Shown here piece by piece: positions 1-8,235 of a stretch of 44,935 nucleotides of DNA. Within the stretch, counting starts at the first letter, position 1, and each line of letters begins with the position of its first letter. The notes under the pieces are model-generated. The model did not search any database. It worked only from the letters and a program-made list of their open reading frames with translations, and was not told where the DNA came from. The position numbers and the translations under genes are program-made. Source of the DNA: Acidobacteriota bacterium (GTDB lineage: Bacteria; Acidobacteriota; Blastocatellia; Pyrinomonadales; Pyrinomonadaceae); the NCBI GenBank assembly GCA_019639115.1, contig JAHBSM010000015.1, forward strand, positions 1-44,935. Reading direction: 5' to 3'.

Positions 1-369
1 TCCATCGCCGAAGCCTCCACCGACACCCCGAGACTTATCTTTGAACTGGGTCATCCGTTCGAGTTCGCCCATGCGAGCCACGCATGACAGCACCCATGTG
101 AGCTCGGCGTGCTCTTTGACGTCGGACTGAATGAATACGCACGCCTTTTCGGGGTCGATGCCCGACGCTAAATAGATGCGTGCGAGGTCGAGGGTTTTCT
201 GCCGAAGATTAGCGGGGTCTTGCGGCAGCGTGATCGCGTGCAGGTTTACGATACAAAAGAACGAGTCGTACTGATCCTGCAGAGCGACCCAATTCTTGAG
301 AGCACCGAGGTAATTGCCAATGTGAAGCTCGCCGGTCGGCTGAGCACCGCTAAATAGACGTTTCTTCAT
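1..369 (-). CDS. trpS: Tryptophan--tRNA ligase, N-terminal part (runs off left edge)
   Basis: Charges tRNA-Trp with tryptophan in the cytoplasm. Only the first 123 residues are in the window; the reading frame is open to base 1. The translation begins [20 protein letters not shown], which holds the class I synthetase HIGH-type signature (HIGN, residues 17-20) in the [12 protein letters not shown] context typical of TrpS. Further in, the segments [10 protein letters not shown] and [16 protein letters not shown] are also characteristic of the family. The ATG at 369 lies 4 bases after the stop codon of the upstream site-2 protease gene, so the two are almost certainly cotranscribed. In several phyla a site-2 protease, trpS and scpA/scpB sit together, so scpA may lie beyond the left edge (inference). 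No strong Shine-Dalgarno sequence is visible, which is compatible with translational coupling. Partial only because of the window boundary. Confidence 0.96.
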   Translation of the reverse strand, partial: MKKRLFSGAQPTGELHIGNYLGALKNWVALQDQYDSFFCIVNLHAITLPQDPANLRQKTLDLARIYLASGIDPEKACVFIQSDVKEHAELTWVLSCVARMGELERMTQFKDKSRGVGGGFGDG

Positions 370-373
370 CACT

Positions 374-1054
374 TTACAGGATCAGGTAGAGTATCAGGTC
401 GCGTAGCGGCACCACGAGCAGCCGTATGATCCCCATCTGGATCAATATGAGCAGAATAAGGAATCCGTAGGTTTCGAGTATCTCGAATATCGGTGCAAAG
501 CTATCCGGCAAAATCGACTGCAGAGCCTTGCTGCCGTCGAGCGGCGGGAAAGGCAGCAGGTTGAATACGGCAAGGCCGACATTGAGGATGATCATCCCGT
601 ACATGAACTGGACCAAAATGCCCGTCAGCCCGTCCTGGAGATCGGCTCCGGCGATGATACCGCCATATATCAGACCCTTGAATACAAATGCCGACACGGT
701 CGCGATCAGCAGATTGACGGCGATCCCGGCAAGCGAGACGCAGATGTTGGCTACGTCCTTGTTGCGCCAATTCAACGGATTGACAGGCGTCGGTTTGCCC
801 CACATGATCAGCGGGACGCCCGCCGCTCCGCCAAAAAAGCCCAGAGCGTAGCCGATGATCGGCAATAGCAGCGTCCCGATCGGATCGATATGCGGTATCG
901 GATTGAGCGTCACGCGGCCGAGCAAATACGCTGTATCGTCGTTAAATTTCCACGACGTCCACGCGTGCGCCGCCTCGTGTGCCGAGACCGAGAATATCCA
1001 GATGACCATGTAAATGACCAAGCCGGAGACGAATTGTACTGCTGTCGAATCCAT
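374..1054 (-). CDS. Site-2 protease family (M50) membrane metalloprotease
   Basis: A polytopic membrane protein of 226 residues that should cleave transmembrane substrates within the bilayer. The zinc site HEAAH (residues 26-30) sits in the first membrane segment, and the second M50 signature, [10 protein letters not shown] (165-174), supplies the third metal ligand, Asp173. Several other hydrophobic stretches surround these motifs. There is no PDZ domain, so this is the short FtsH-independent type (the YwhC/SpoIVFB-like branch) and not RseP. A TTG at 1066 would add four residues; I prefer the ATG at 1054, which has a GGGG stretch just upstream. A 6-bp inverted repeat (AAAGCG...CGCTTT, 1066-1084) lies directly before the start. 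The gene is followed by trpS after 4 bases. Substrate unknown. Confidence 0.9.
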   Translation of the reverse strand: MDSTAVQFVSGLVIYMVIWIFSVSAHEAAHAWTSWKFNDDTAYLLGRVTLNPIPHIDPIGTLLLPIIGYALGFFGGAAGVPLIMWGKPTPVNPLNWRNKDVANICVSLAGIAVNLLIATVSAFVFKGLIYGGIIAGADLQDGLTGILVQFMYGMIILNVGLAVFNLLPFPPLDGSKALQSILPDSFAPIFEILETYGFLILLILIQMGIIRLLVVPLRDLILYLIL

Positions 1055-1198
1055 TTTTGACCCCAAAAGCGAAAATAACGCTTTCGACCTATAAAATCGT
1101 TGTCTTAACGCCTAAATTGTGCCATTCTTTGGATTCAAATGAAAATCGGTGAACGGTATTGCGGCCCGCAGCGATCGAGGCCGGCCTAGTTGAGGTCT

Positions 1199-2410
1199 AT
1201 GAAACGACACATAGTCTGTATCGCAAGTGAATTCAAGGGTAACGAGTTTCTCGAAGAAGCTCAGAACTCTGGCTGGGACGTGACGCTCGTCACGCGTAAG
1301 AAACTGCTCGACGAGCCCTGGGTCTGGACCGCTTTGAATGATGTAAAGACCGTCAGCGATGACGCTCAGCCGGTCGATTACGTACGGGCGGCCACTAATA
1401 TCGCAGGTTCGCGTGTCGTGGATCGGGTCGTGGGTTTGGACGAATTTGACGTGATCACGGCGGCGATGACCCGCGAACATATGCAGATAGGCGGGATGGG
1501 TTCGTCGTATCTTCGTCGGTTCCGCGACAAACTGACGATGCGCAACCTGGCCTCAAAGAACGGCATTCCGTGCCCCGAGTTCACGGGCGTGTTCAACTCC
1601 GAAACGGTCGCGAAGTATCTCGACGAGACCGATGGCCCCTGGATCGTAAAGCCGCGATTCGAGGTATCTGCCTTCGGCATAAGAAAATGCGAAACACCCG
1701 AAGAGGTCTGGTCGGTGCTCAACGACCTGGACAACCGGAATAACTGGCGCGACCATCCGTCGCAATTCGTCATCGAGCGATTTATCGAAGGCCGCGTTTT
1801 CCATGTGGATTCGGTGGTCTCGGGCGGCGAGGTTCGGGCATGCGGCGTCAGCGTTTACGGCACGACGCCGTTCAAGGTGTCACATCAGGGCGGCGTATTC
1901 TCGTCGTCCATCGTCGATTATGACTCAGACGTCAGAAAGCAGCTCGAGGTGCTCAATCGAGCGTTGATGATAGCCTTCGAATACGAACGCGGCGTCACCC
2001 ATGCTGAGTTCCTGCAATCGGCGGCGACGGGCGAATTCGTCCTGGTCGAGGTCGCATGCCGAGTGGGAGGAGCTTACATAGCGAATGTGCTCGAGCACGC
2101 GTGCAACTTCAATCTCTGGCGCGAGTGGGCAAAGCTCGAGACAGCTACGCGCGAGCGTCCGTACGAGCTGCCAAAGCTCAGATCGGACTACGCGGGCATC
2201 ACCCTGGCTCTGGCCAAGGTCGATGAACCCGATACTTCGCATTACACCGATCCTGAGATCGTCTATCGAGTCAAAAAGCCAAAACACGTCGGACTGATAT
2301 TCTGCTCACCATCAGGCGAACGCGTGGCTTCGCTCATCGACGAATACACTGCAAAGATATCGGAGGATTTCCTGGCCGTCGCTCCGGTCAAGGAACGATA
2401 CGACGACTAG
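1199..2410 (+). CDS. ATP-grasp domain protein, carboxylate-amine ligase-like
   Basis: A 403-residue cytoplasmic protein with the layout of ATP-grasp ligases, which activate a carboxylate as an acyl phosphate and join it to an amine or thiol. The visible signals are an N-terminal pre-ATP-grasp alpha/beta region, the nucleotide-binding lysine in PWIVKPRF (about 148-155), the hinge segment FVIERFIEG (about 190-198), and the metal-binding end VEVACRVGGAYI (about residue 280). Length fits the BL00235/CarB-like or peptide-ligase families. The substrate cannot be told from sequence. The ATG at 1199 has GAGG at 1192-1195; a TTG at 1190 is the alternative. The next gene begins 50 bases downstream on the same strand, so an operon with the phosphodiesterase-fold protein is likely. 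No carrier-protein or peptide-precursor gene is adjacent, which argues against a simple RiPP-type ligase. Confidence 0.82.
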   Translation: MKRHIVCIASEFKGNEFLEEAQNSGWDVTLVTRKKLLDEPWVWTALNDVKTVSDDAQPVDYVRAATNIAGSRVVDRVVGLDEFDVITAAMTREHMQIGGMGSSYLRRFRDKLTMRNLASKNGIPCPEFTGVFNSETVAKYLDETDGPWIVKPRFEVSAFGIRKCETPEEVWSVLNDLDNRNNWRDHPSQFVIERFIEGRVFHVDSVVSGGEVRACGVSVYGTTPFKVSHQGGVFSSSIVDYDSDVRKQLEVLNRALMIAFEYERGVTHAEFLQSAATGEFVLVEVACRVGGAYIANVLEHACNFNLWREWAKLETATRERPYELPKLRSDYAGITLALAKVDEPDTSHYTDPEIVYRVKKPKHVGLIFCSPSGERVASLIDEYTAKISEDFLAVAPVKERYDD

Positions 2411-2460
2411 ACGCGATATCGATTGCCTCGCTCTATCGGCTCGCGTATCCTAGTGAGTTT

Positions 2461-3663
2461 ATGGATGAGCGCAATCCGACCATCGTGGGCCCTCCCGCAC
2501 TGCTGGATCATGACCTCAATCGGTATTTTGCCGACCTGCTCAAGTTCGCTTCGACCGCCGAGATGGAAGCCTCAGAGCTTTGGCCCGAGATCCGGCACGA
2601 GGCGGATCGCATACTCAATTCGGTAGTGACTGAGGAATTTGCTGATCTGCCAACGAGTGCTTCCGATACGATCAAGGCCCTCGCGTGGAATATAGAACGC
2701 GGCATCAGGTTCGACGGTATAGTCGATGCTTTGCGTGACAATGAAGAGCTTGCCCGCCGAGATGTGATGCTGATCACCGAGATGGATCATGGTATGGCTC
2801 GGAGCGGCGGCCGTTCGGTTGCGCTCGAGATAGCCCGGGCACTCGGGCTCAATTATGCCTTCGCGCCGGTCTATATTGCACTACAAAAGGGAAGCGGCGT
2901 CGAATCGGAGATGCCGGGCGAGAACACCGCGTCGATCCACGGGCTCGGAATGTTCTCTCGCTGGCCTATGAGAGAGATCCACGCTATACCGCTGCCCAAC
3001 GGCAAGGACAAGATGTGGGGAAAGGAGAAAAGGCTCGGCTGGCTGCGAGCTCTATTTGCCGACATCGAACATCCCGCCGGTACGTTCCGGGCTGTTACCG
3101 TGCATCTGGATGCTCACTGCTCACGCGCGCATCGCCGCATGCAGATGCGTCTGATACTCGACCATCTGGATACGCTGCCCGCAATGCCGACCCTGATAGG
3201 AGGCGATTGGAACACAACTGGATTCAATTCTCAGAGTTCGACGCGGGCAATCATGGGCTATTGGCGTCGAGTGATGATGGGCCCGAAAAATGTCGCCCTT
3301 AATCATTTACCGCACCCCGAGCGCTTCTTTGAGCGGCCTTTGTTCGATGACCTCGAACGGCGAGGTTACCGGTTTCGTGATCTCAACGAGATCGGGCGGG
3401 GCACTCTGCATTACGACGTAGCAAGCATAGAAAAGAACACGAACCTTCGCGATTGGGTGCCTGAGTGGTGCTTTCCGTTCATCTTTTGGGCTGCTGGCCG
3501 TGTCGGCGGTAAGGTCTCGGGCAGGCTGGATTGGTTCGCGGCGCGCGGCCTGTCGCCCGCCGCCGGTTCGTCGCCAAAGACTATAAGCGGTCTCGTCGGT
3601 GCCGAAGGCCTGCCTCTGTCAGACCACGACGCGATCACGGTTGACCTGCGTCACGACGACTGA
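2461..3663 (+). CDS. Endonuclease/exonuclease/phosphatase (DNase I-fold) family protein
   Basis: A 400-residue protein of the EEP superfamily, metal-dependent phosphodiesterases acting on nucleic acids, phospholipids or inositol phosphates. The ordered family motifs are visible: AWNIERG (75-81) with the metal-binding Asn, TEMD (106-109) with the catalytic Glu, TVHLDAH (213-219), GGDWNT (247-252) with the Asp/Asn pair, and the terminal SDHDAI close to residue 390. No signal peptide is present, so it is probably cytoplasmic. About 70 residues precede the core. The start ATG at 2461 is preceded by GTGAG at a reasonable distance. It lies 50 bases after the ATP-grasp gene and 19 bases before the SdpI-like gene. 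The exact substrate is unknown; the family is too broad to choose between a nuclease and a sphingomyelinase-like activity. Confidence 0.88.
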   Translation: MDERNPTIVGPPALLDHDLNRYFADLLKFASTAEMEASELWPEIRHEADRILNSVVTEEFADLPTSASDTIKALAWNIERGIRFDGIVDALRDNEELARRDVMLITEMDHGMARSGGRSVALEIARALGLNYAFAPVYIALQKGSGVESEMPGENTASIHGLGMFSRWPMREIHAIPLPNGKDKMWGKEKRLGWLRALFADIEHPAGTFRAVTVHLDAHCSRAHRRMQMRLILDHLDTLPAMPTLIGGDWNTTGFNSQSSTRAIMGYWRRVMMGPKNVALNHLPHPERFFERPLFDDLERRGYRFRDLNEIGRGTLHYDVASIEKNTNLRDWVPEWCFPFIFWAAGRVGGKVSGRLDWFAARGLSPAAGSSPKTISGLVGAEGLPLSDHDAITVDLRHDD

Positions 3664-3682
3664 GCGAAGCCGAAGTCGCTAT

Positions 3683-4024
3683 ATGATCGAAGGACAAGCT
3701 TTGATATTGATATTTGCGGTCGTAGGTGCACTTTTTGTAGCGCTGGGCATTCCGCTCGTGTACGACAAGGTCCCGCCGAACGCTTTCTACGGATTCAGAA
3801 CGCGAAAGACGCTGAGCGACGAGAATATTTGGTACGCCGTGAATCGTGTGACGGGCCGCGACATGACTTATATCGGCGTGGTCATCACGGTCCTGTCGCT
3901 GGTGCTTTTCGCACTGACGTTTTGGATCGACGCGATGATATCGATCGCGGTGCTCGTTGTCGTCCTGCTGCTGTCGGTCGGCTGGATGGCATATCGCGGG
4001 TTCTCGATGCTCCGGAAGTTGTAA
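3683..4024 (+). CDS. SdpI/YhfL-like small membrane protein
   Basis: A 113-residue integral membrane protein with three predicted membrane segments (about 5-25, 57-77 and 82-100). Between the first and second segments lies PNAFYGFRTRKTLSDENIWY, which matches the signature of the SdpI family (Pro-Asn ... Gly-x-Arg-Thr ... Thr-Leu ... Trp). SdpI of Bacillus is the immunity protein and signal receptor for a cannibalism toxin, but most family members stand alone and have no known role, and no toxin gene is nearby here. The ATG at 3683 is chosen because an upstream extension would overlap the end of the preceding phosphodiesterase gene; the gap is 19 bases, so the genes are probably cotranscribed. 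Confidence 0.78.
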   Translation: MIEGQALILIFAVVGALFVALGIPLVYDKVPPNAFYGFRTRKTLSDENIWYAVNRVTGRDMTYIGVVITVLSLVLFALTFWIDAMISIAVLVVVLLLSVGWMAYRGFSMLRKL

Positions 4025-4087
4025 GTTCCATTTACAAAAGCAGAGTATCGATTGAGGCACGGCATCAGAGATGCTAGATTAGCAGCT

Positions 4088-4342
4088 ATGGAAGTTTCCT
4101 TTTCGCAAACGCTCAGTTTTGATGCGGCTACATTTGAATACGAAGTGATCACACAGGAGAACGGTAACGCTACCGGCATCAGATTCCCTGTGGATGACAA
4201 ACAGGTAAGTCCCGGCGACGCGGTAGTTGTCGTTTCGGGCGAAGAGATACATTTTCACGGCATGATCGGTAAGATCGAGGACGGATACGCTTACGTGGCC
4301 GATCCTAAGGGTTCGCTGCTGCCCGCCGGCTCGCTGAATTGA
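4088..4342 (+). CDS. Small hypothetical protein, 84 residues
   Basis: I do not recognise this protein. From the ATG at 4088 it reads [16 protein letters not shown] and continues as an acidic, beta-rich soluble chain ending in LLPAGSLN. No membrane segment, cysteine pair or known motif is visible. A hydrophobic strand pair ([17 protein letters not shown], about residues 46-62) suggests a small beta-barrel or carrier-like fold. A TTG at 4052 would lengthen it by 12 residues. There is no clear ribosome binding site. It sits 63 bases after the SdpI-like gene, ahead of the tRNA promoter, and may be the last gene of that operon. Codon use resembles its neighbours, which supports it being real. Confidence 0.55.
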   Translation: MEVSFSQTLSFDAATFEYEVITQENGNATGIRFPVDDKQVSPGDAVVVVSGEEIHFHGMIGKIEDGYAYVADPKGSLLPAGSLN

Positions 4343-4363
4343 TGTCTCGCTTTGTATTGCCGC

Positions 4364-4392
4364 TTGAAACTATGCGCGGCTGAAACTAGAAT
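4364..4392 (+). promoter_or_regulatory. Sigma-70-type promoter for tRNA-Ala
   Basis: A -35 hexamer TTGAAA (4364-4369) and a -10 hexamer TAGAAT (4387-4392) are separated by exactly 17 bases. Expected transcription start is near 4399, about 6 bases before the mature tRNA 5' end at 4405. Together with the terminator at 4491 it makes the tRNA a self-contained unit. Confidence 0.7.
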
Positions 4393-4404
4393 ATTGACCT
4401 GTCT

Positions 4405-4480
4405 GGGGATGTAGCTCAGCTGGGAGAGCGCAGCGTTCGCAATGCTGAGGTCAGGGGTTCGATCCCCCTCATCTCCACCA
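4405..4480 (+). tRNA. tRNA-Ala (anticodon CGC)
   Basis: A complete 76-base cloverleaf. The acceptor stem GGGGATG pairs with CATCTCC with one G-U, the D arm is GCTC/GAGC, and the anticodon stem CAGCG/TGCTG carries the loop TTCGCAA, giving anticodon CGC for codon GCG. The variable loop AGGTC is followed by the T arm AGGGG-TTCGATC-CCCCT and an encoded CCA end. All arms close, so it should be functional. Confidence 0.97.
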
Positions 4481-4485
4481 ATTTT

Positions 4486-5736
4486 TCAATGGCTCTCGCT
4501 CGTCGAGGGCCTTTTACTATTTAATAGCAGAAATACGACCACAGCTGCGGCGAAGGCACAAGCCGACGCGGCGGTCACTCCGTAGAAAGCAGTCTGGTAG
4601 TCGCCGGAGTTGCGATCGGCAAGGTATCCGGTCACACGGCCGCCGAAAGCAGCTCCGATCACCTCGATCATCGTCAGAACGCCAAGGATCTTAGCCGCCG
4701 AACGCCGGCCGAACGTATCGACCGTCGTTCGCTGCAGCAAGACAAAGGTCCCGCCGTAGCCAAGCGCAAAAGGCAGCAGAAATATCAGAGCATTGCCCGC
4801 GTTCAGGTCGAGCAAGACGAGCGAAGCCGCGAACATTAGGCCCGCAAAACAGGCCATCACGATCGCGGAGCCGAGCTTGTCGCTCAGATATCCGGCGAGG
4901 GACCGCCCGCCGATGCCGACGGTGAAGAGAAGCGATTGGGCAAGCGCGGCCGATTCGGCAGAGATGCCGATACGCGGCGTCTGCAGGTAGAGTATAAATT
5001 GCTGCGTAGTCGCAAAGATCGGATAAAAGCACGTCGCACCACATGCCGCGATAGCCCAAAAGACCGGCGAGCGGAGAGCATCGCTAAGCGAAACGCCTTC
5101 GTTGAGGCCTGTATCGGGGCTCGCGTCCGAATTAGCCAGCGCGTATTCACGGACGACAAGTATGATCAGCGACAGCAAGACGATCCATATAAGAGAGCTC
5201 ACCGCGATCAGCGCGGTTCGCCAGCCGTAATTGCCTATCAGAGGTGCAGCGATAAGCGGGATGACAGCACCCCCGATGCTCGTGCCGGTGAGCAGGACCC
5301 CGAGCGCCAGTCCCCGGCGGTGGTTGAACCATTGCGTGACAAGGACGATGCAAGGAGCCACGCCAATGAATCCAAGCGACGCTCCCATGAGAAAACGCGC
5401 CATATAGAACTCGGCCGCCGACCTTGAGAACGCCAACAGTAGCGTGCCGCAGCCCAATACCAGGCAGCCCGCGACCATCATGGGCCTCAAGCGAAATCGC
5501 GTGACCAGCCAGCCGCCGACCAACGAGAAAAGCCCCGACATCAGGAATGTGATATTCGCACCGTCTGCGACGAATGTCTCAGCCGCAGCACGGTCTATAA
5601 CGCCAAGCGCCAGGAACTCCTCCCGCATCGGCCGGTAGAACGGCGGAAGCCCGCCGATCGCGAGCCCATTGCTAACGACAAGCGAAAGCGTCGCGACACC
5701 TAGGATCCACCAGCGATATGAAGCAGGTCGATTCAT
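4486..5736 (-). CDS. Major facilitator superfamily (MFS) transporter
   Basis: A 416-residue inner-membrane transporter with about 12 hydrophobic segments in two halves, the usual size for MFS permeases. The loop between the second and third segments contains RFRLRPMM and, after the fifth, NHRRGLALGVLLTGTSIGG, which resemble the oxalate/formate-antiporter-like and monocarboxylate-porter-like branch. The second half has GGRSLAGYLSDKLGS, a typical motif-A copy (G-x-L-S-D-K/R). The substrate cannot be assigned. It starts 15 bases after the stop of the secreted M14 carboxypeptidase gene, so the two are likely cotranscribed; import of amino acids or small products released by that peptidase is possible but only an inference from proximity. 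Its 3' end carries the antisense tRNA terminator. Confidence 0.9.
   Translation of the reverse strand: MNRPASYRWWILGVATLSLVVSNGLAIGGLPPFYRPMREEFLALGVIDRAAAETFVADGANITFLMSGLFSLVGGWLVTRFRLRPMMVAGCLVLGCGTLLLAFSRSAAEFYMARFLMGASLGFIGVAPCIVLVTQWFNHRRGLALGVLLTGTSIGGAVIPLIAAPLIGNYGWRTALIAVSSLIWIVLLSLIILVVREYALANSDASPDTGLNEGVSLSDALRSPVFWAIAACGATCFYPIFATTQQFILYLQTPRIGISAESAALAQSLLFTVGIGGRSLAGYLSDKLGSAIVMACFAGLMFAASLVLLDLNAGNALIFLLPFALGYGGTFVLLQRTTVDTFGRRSAAKILGVLTMIEVIGAAFGGRVTGYLADRNSGDYQTAFYGVTAASACAFAAAVVVFLLLNSKRPSTSESH
4491..4515 (+). terminator. Intrinsic terminator of the tRNA-Ala unit
   Basis: The arms GGCTCTCG (4491-4498) and CGAGGGCC (4504-4511) form an 8-bp stem with one G-U pair and a 5-base loop, followed by TTTTACTATTT. 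It begins 11 bases after the tRNA. It lies within, and antisense to, the last codons of the convergent MFS transporter gene. Confidence 0.75.
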
Positions 5737-5751
5737 ACAAAGGTCAACGGA

Positions 5752-7560
5752 TCAGAAACTGTCAGGCCGGACGAGCAGCCGTCCAACGGGATAGACGCCG
5801 ATCTTTTGCCTTAGATAATACGGCGACCGTTCGTAGAAGAAATTGAGTCGGGCACGCGGGTTCCTGGCGAAGTATTCGTCTTTGAGTTTCTCCTCGAATT
5901 CTGCCTTGAGCGCCGGGTCGCTTCGCATCATCTCGATCGCGAGCTTCTCGATCTGATAGCCTTCTCCGTATTCCTTCTGCTCAAAGACCGAATTGAAGTA
6001 ACCCCAATAGACGAACGAATCAGGCCCGGCAGGTTCGAGCAGATGGATAGCCACATTTGCTTCGGGCTGGTCGAGCGGAACAATGACCGAGCCCGTTGGA
6101 TATTCGCGTTTCTCTTTTACCAACAGAGGTTTACAGGCTAAAGTAATGCGGCCCTCGAATGGTGCGGCGGACCATTTCGGCTCGGTCAGCCGATAGCTTT
6201 CCACGTCAAGCTGAGCCGGGTGGGTCAGGCGCCGCATAGCGACGCCGTGGAGTTCGAGAACGGAGATCACTTCCTTCCATTGCGGCGGAATCATGTAAGC
6301 TGCGGGCGGTGCGACTGACGCCGAGACTCGAGCGTCGTCGAATTTAGGTATCTTGTAGGTAATGGGCGTTGTGCCGTAAACGATGCGCCGGGCGCCCGAG
6401 ATCGGACTTTCCTCGGTTTTGTATTCGACTCCTTTGAATTCGATCTGGGTTGCTTTGTCCGTGATCGCGAGCGTAAGTGGGAACCGGCGTTCAGCATTGT
6501 AACTGCGGCCGCGAGCGACCGTATCGTTGTCTGCCCGTTCGTTGGCGGACAAGAGCGAAGCGCGATCGCGACCCACTTCTGCTATGAGTTCGTCGAGCAC
6601 GTCGTAGGTGCCGCGCACACGTGAGCGATACGGTTTATAGACATGCGTCTCGATCAACAGCCCGGCCCGGTTGCGCAGCGGCGTATAGCCCGTCGCGTAC
6701 CGCGGCGTAGCGATGAAAGTGGCGACTCCGCCAGTGACCTCACGTCCGGCGAATTCGACATAATGCGTTAGCAGGTTGCCGCGAGCCTCGACCCGCGGAA
6801 CCACCTTTCTGTCGAAATGTTCGACCATCCAATCGCGTACCGCCGAGTGGATCTCGTCGAAATGCGCGAACTCGTATGTGACGTTGTATTGAAAGTCGGC
6901 GCCGTCCGTCACGTGACAATCGACGAAAATATCGGGTTTCCATGTGTTCCACAGGCCCAACCACGCTCGGGTCTCAGGAGCGTCGGCCTTCATAAAATCC
7001 CGGTTCAGATTCAGGTTTGTAGCGTTCGCCCGATAGCCCATTTCTTCTGGACCGTTCTGATTTATTCGGCCGTAAGGCGACCAATTCTCGTGGCCGTCCA
7101 CGCTATAGATAGGCACGAACAGGATCACGACATTATCGAGCAAAGCGAATTTTGTTCGGGTGATCGCGACATCCCGCAGCAGAGCGAGGCCCGCGTCCTT
7201 GCCGTCGATCTCGCCCGCATGGATACCCGCTTGTATGAAGATAACGGCCTTGCCTTGTCGGCGAGCTAGTTCGGGTGAGAATGCTCTATTCGAAGCGGCG
7301 ATGAGGAGCGGAACATCGCGGCCTTCGCCGCTGCGGCCGATCGATCTGTACTCGATGAGCGCCGAAGCGGCCGCCAGTTTTTTGGCAAAGGCGATGGTTT
7401 CGTCATAACGCGACGTTCTTGCATACGCCGAGCGTTCGGCCGCCGTTTGCCACTCGGCAGGTATGGTGCCGTGGTCGCTCTGGGCTTTTACTGAAATAGC
7501 AAGGAAGATGAGAGCGGCCGACGCCGCCAGAGATCGGGATCGATAGAGTTTGATGAACAT
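5752..7560 (-). CDS. Secreted M14-family zinc carboxypeptidase
   Basis: A 602-residue exported metallopeptidase expected to remove C-terminal residues from peptides or to trim peptidoglycan-type substrates outside the cytoplasm. It has a signal peptide (hydrophobic core 10-24, cleavage likely after VKAQ). Zinc ligands are visible: His114 and Glu117 in QAGIHAGEIDG, and His216 in FVDCHVTDG. NLNLNRDF (182-189) provides the family Asn-Arg substrate-binding pair. Glu304 in LLIETHVYK is the candidate catalytic base. The remaining roughly 280 residues form a C-terminal extension that contains predicted beta structure. This layout is common in Acidobacteriota and Bacteroidota. It lies 33 bases after the PNPOx-like gene and 15 before the MFS gene in a same-strand run beginning at polA. 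Confidence 0.9.
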   Translation of the reverse strand: MFIKLYRSRSLAASAALIFLAISVKAQSDHGTIPAEWQTAAERSAYARTSRYDETIAFAKKLAAASALIEYRSIGRSGEGRDVPLLIAASNRAFSPELARRQGKAVIFIQAGIHAGEIDGKDAGLALLRDVAITRTKFALLDNVVILFVPIYSVDGHENWSPYGRINQNGPEEMGYRANATNLNLNRDFMKADAPETRAWLGLWNTWKPDIFVDCHVTDGADFQYNVTYEFAHFDEIHSAVRDWMVEHFDRKVVPRVEARGNLLTHYVEFAGREVTGGVATFIATPRYATGYTPLRNRAGLLIETHVYKPYRSRVRGTYDVLDELIAEVGRDRASLLSANERADNDTVARGRSYNAERRFPLTLAITDKATQIEFKGVEYKTEESPISGARRIVYGTTPITYKIPKFDDARVSASVAPPAAYMIPPQWKEVISVLELHGVAMRRLTHPAQLDVESYRLTEPKWSAAPFEGRITLACKPLLVKEKREYPTGSVIVPLDQPEANVAIHLLEPAGPDSFVYWGYFNSVFEQKEYGEGYQIEKLAIEMMRSDPALKAEFEEKLKDEYFARNPRARLNFFYERSPYYLRQKIGVYPVGRLLVRPDSF

Positions 7561-7593
7561 TTGGATACAGATACGCAGGCCGAAGGCGGTCGG

Positions 7594-8235
7594 TTATCTA
7601 GGCCGGCGATAATTGGCAACGTACTCGGGTGCCGCGGCCGCCGGATCGGTAAATTCGTCTGCTATCGGTTCGCCGGTTCCAATGGCGAGCGGTAGCACTC
7701 CGGCCCACACTCTCAAAGCGAGGTCGTCATCATCATCGACCGGCGGGCCGGACCGCACCTTTGCCGAAGCCTCGTCGATCTGCATACTGAGGACGCTTGT
7801 CGCCTTTAGTTCGATCTCGCTCGGCCAACGCACCTCGGCCCAGCGGCCGGGGACTATATGTTCGGTGATGACTCTGAGGGCGTCAATTTTTTCTGCATCT
7901 TCGTCAACCGGCCGGGCGCGTCCGAGCACGACTACCGAGCGATAATTTATCGAGTGATGAAAAGCCGAACGCGCCAGGACCAACCCGTCAACGTGCGTAA
8001 CGGTCAAACAGGCCTTTACGCCTTTTGACAGTTCGCGGAGCATCCTGCTCGCCGACGAGCCATGTATGTAAAGCGTGTCGCCGACACGCCCGAACGCCGT
8101 CGGAATGACATACGGCTGGCCATCAACGACAAAACCGACATGGCAAATGAATGCTTCGTCCAGGATCGCATCGATCGTTTCGCGGTCGTAATGGCCGCGT
8201 TTGGGAATGCGCTTGATTCGAGTTCGTTCACTCAT
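7594..8235 (-). CDS. Pyridoxamine 5'-phosphate oxidase-like flavin-binding protein
   Basis: A 213-residue cytoplasmic protein of the split-barrel FMN-binding fold, in the branch that includes NimA (5-nitroimidazole reductases) and many uncharacterised proteins. Visible family features are the N-terminal RIPKRGHYDRETIDAILDEA helix, ICHVGFVVDGQPYVIPTAF (strand pair with conserved Pro), LYIHGSSASRMLR and the region FHHSINYRSVVVLGRA, which supplies FMN-phosphate contacts. It is probably a flavin- or F420-dependent reductase or oxidase, with unknown substrate. Its start codon overlaps the polA stop by 4 bases (ATGA at 8232-8235), indicating translational coupling to DNA polymerase I. Confidence 0.85.
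   Translation of the reverse strand: MSERTRIKRIPKRGHYDRETIDAILDEAFICHVGFVVDGQPYVIPTAFGRVGDTLYIHGSSASRMLRELSKGVKACLTVTHVDGLVLARSAFHHSINYRSVVVLGRARPVDEDAEKIDALRVITEHIVPGRWAEVRWPSEIELKATSVLSMQIDEASAKVRSGPPVDDDDDLALRVWAGVLPLAIGTGEPIADEFTDPAAAAPEYVANYRRPR

Noticed and set aside
3683..4342. Possible toxin-immunity module because of the SdpI-like protein
   Set aside because: No SdpC-like toxin or SdpR-like regulator gene is adjacent, and most SdpI-family proteins occur alone; the small 84-residue protein has no signal peptide or toxin-like hydrophobic core.
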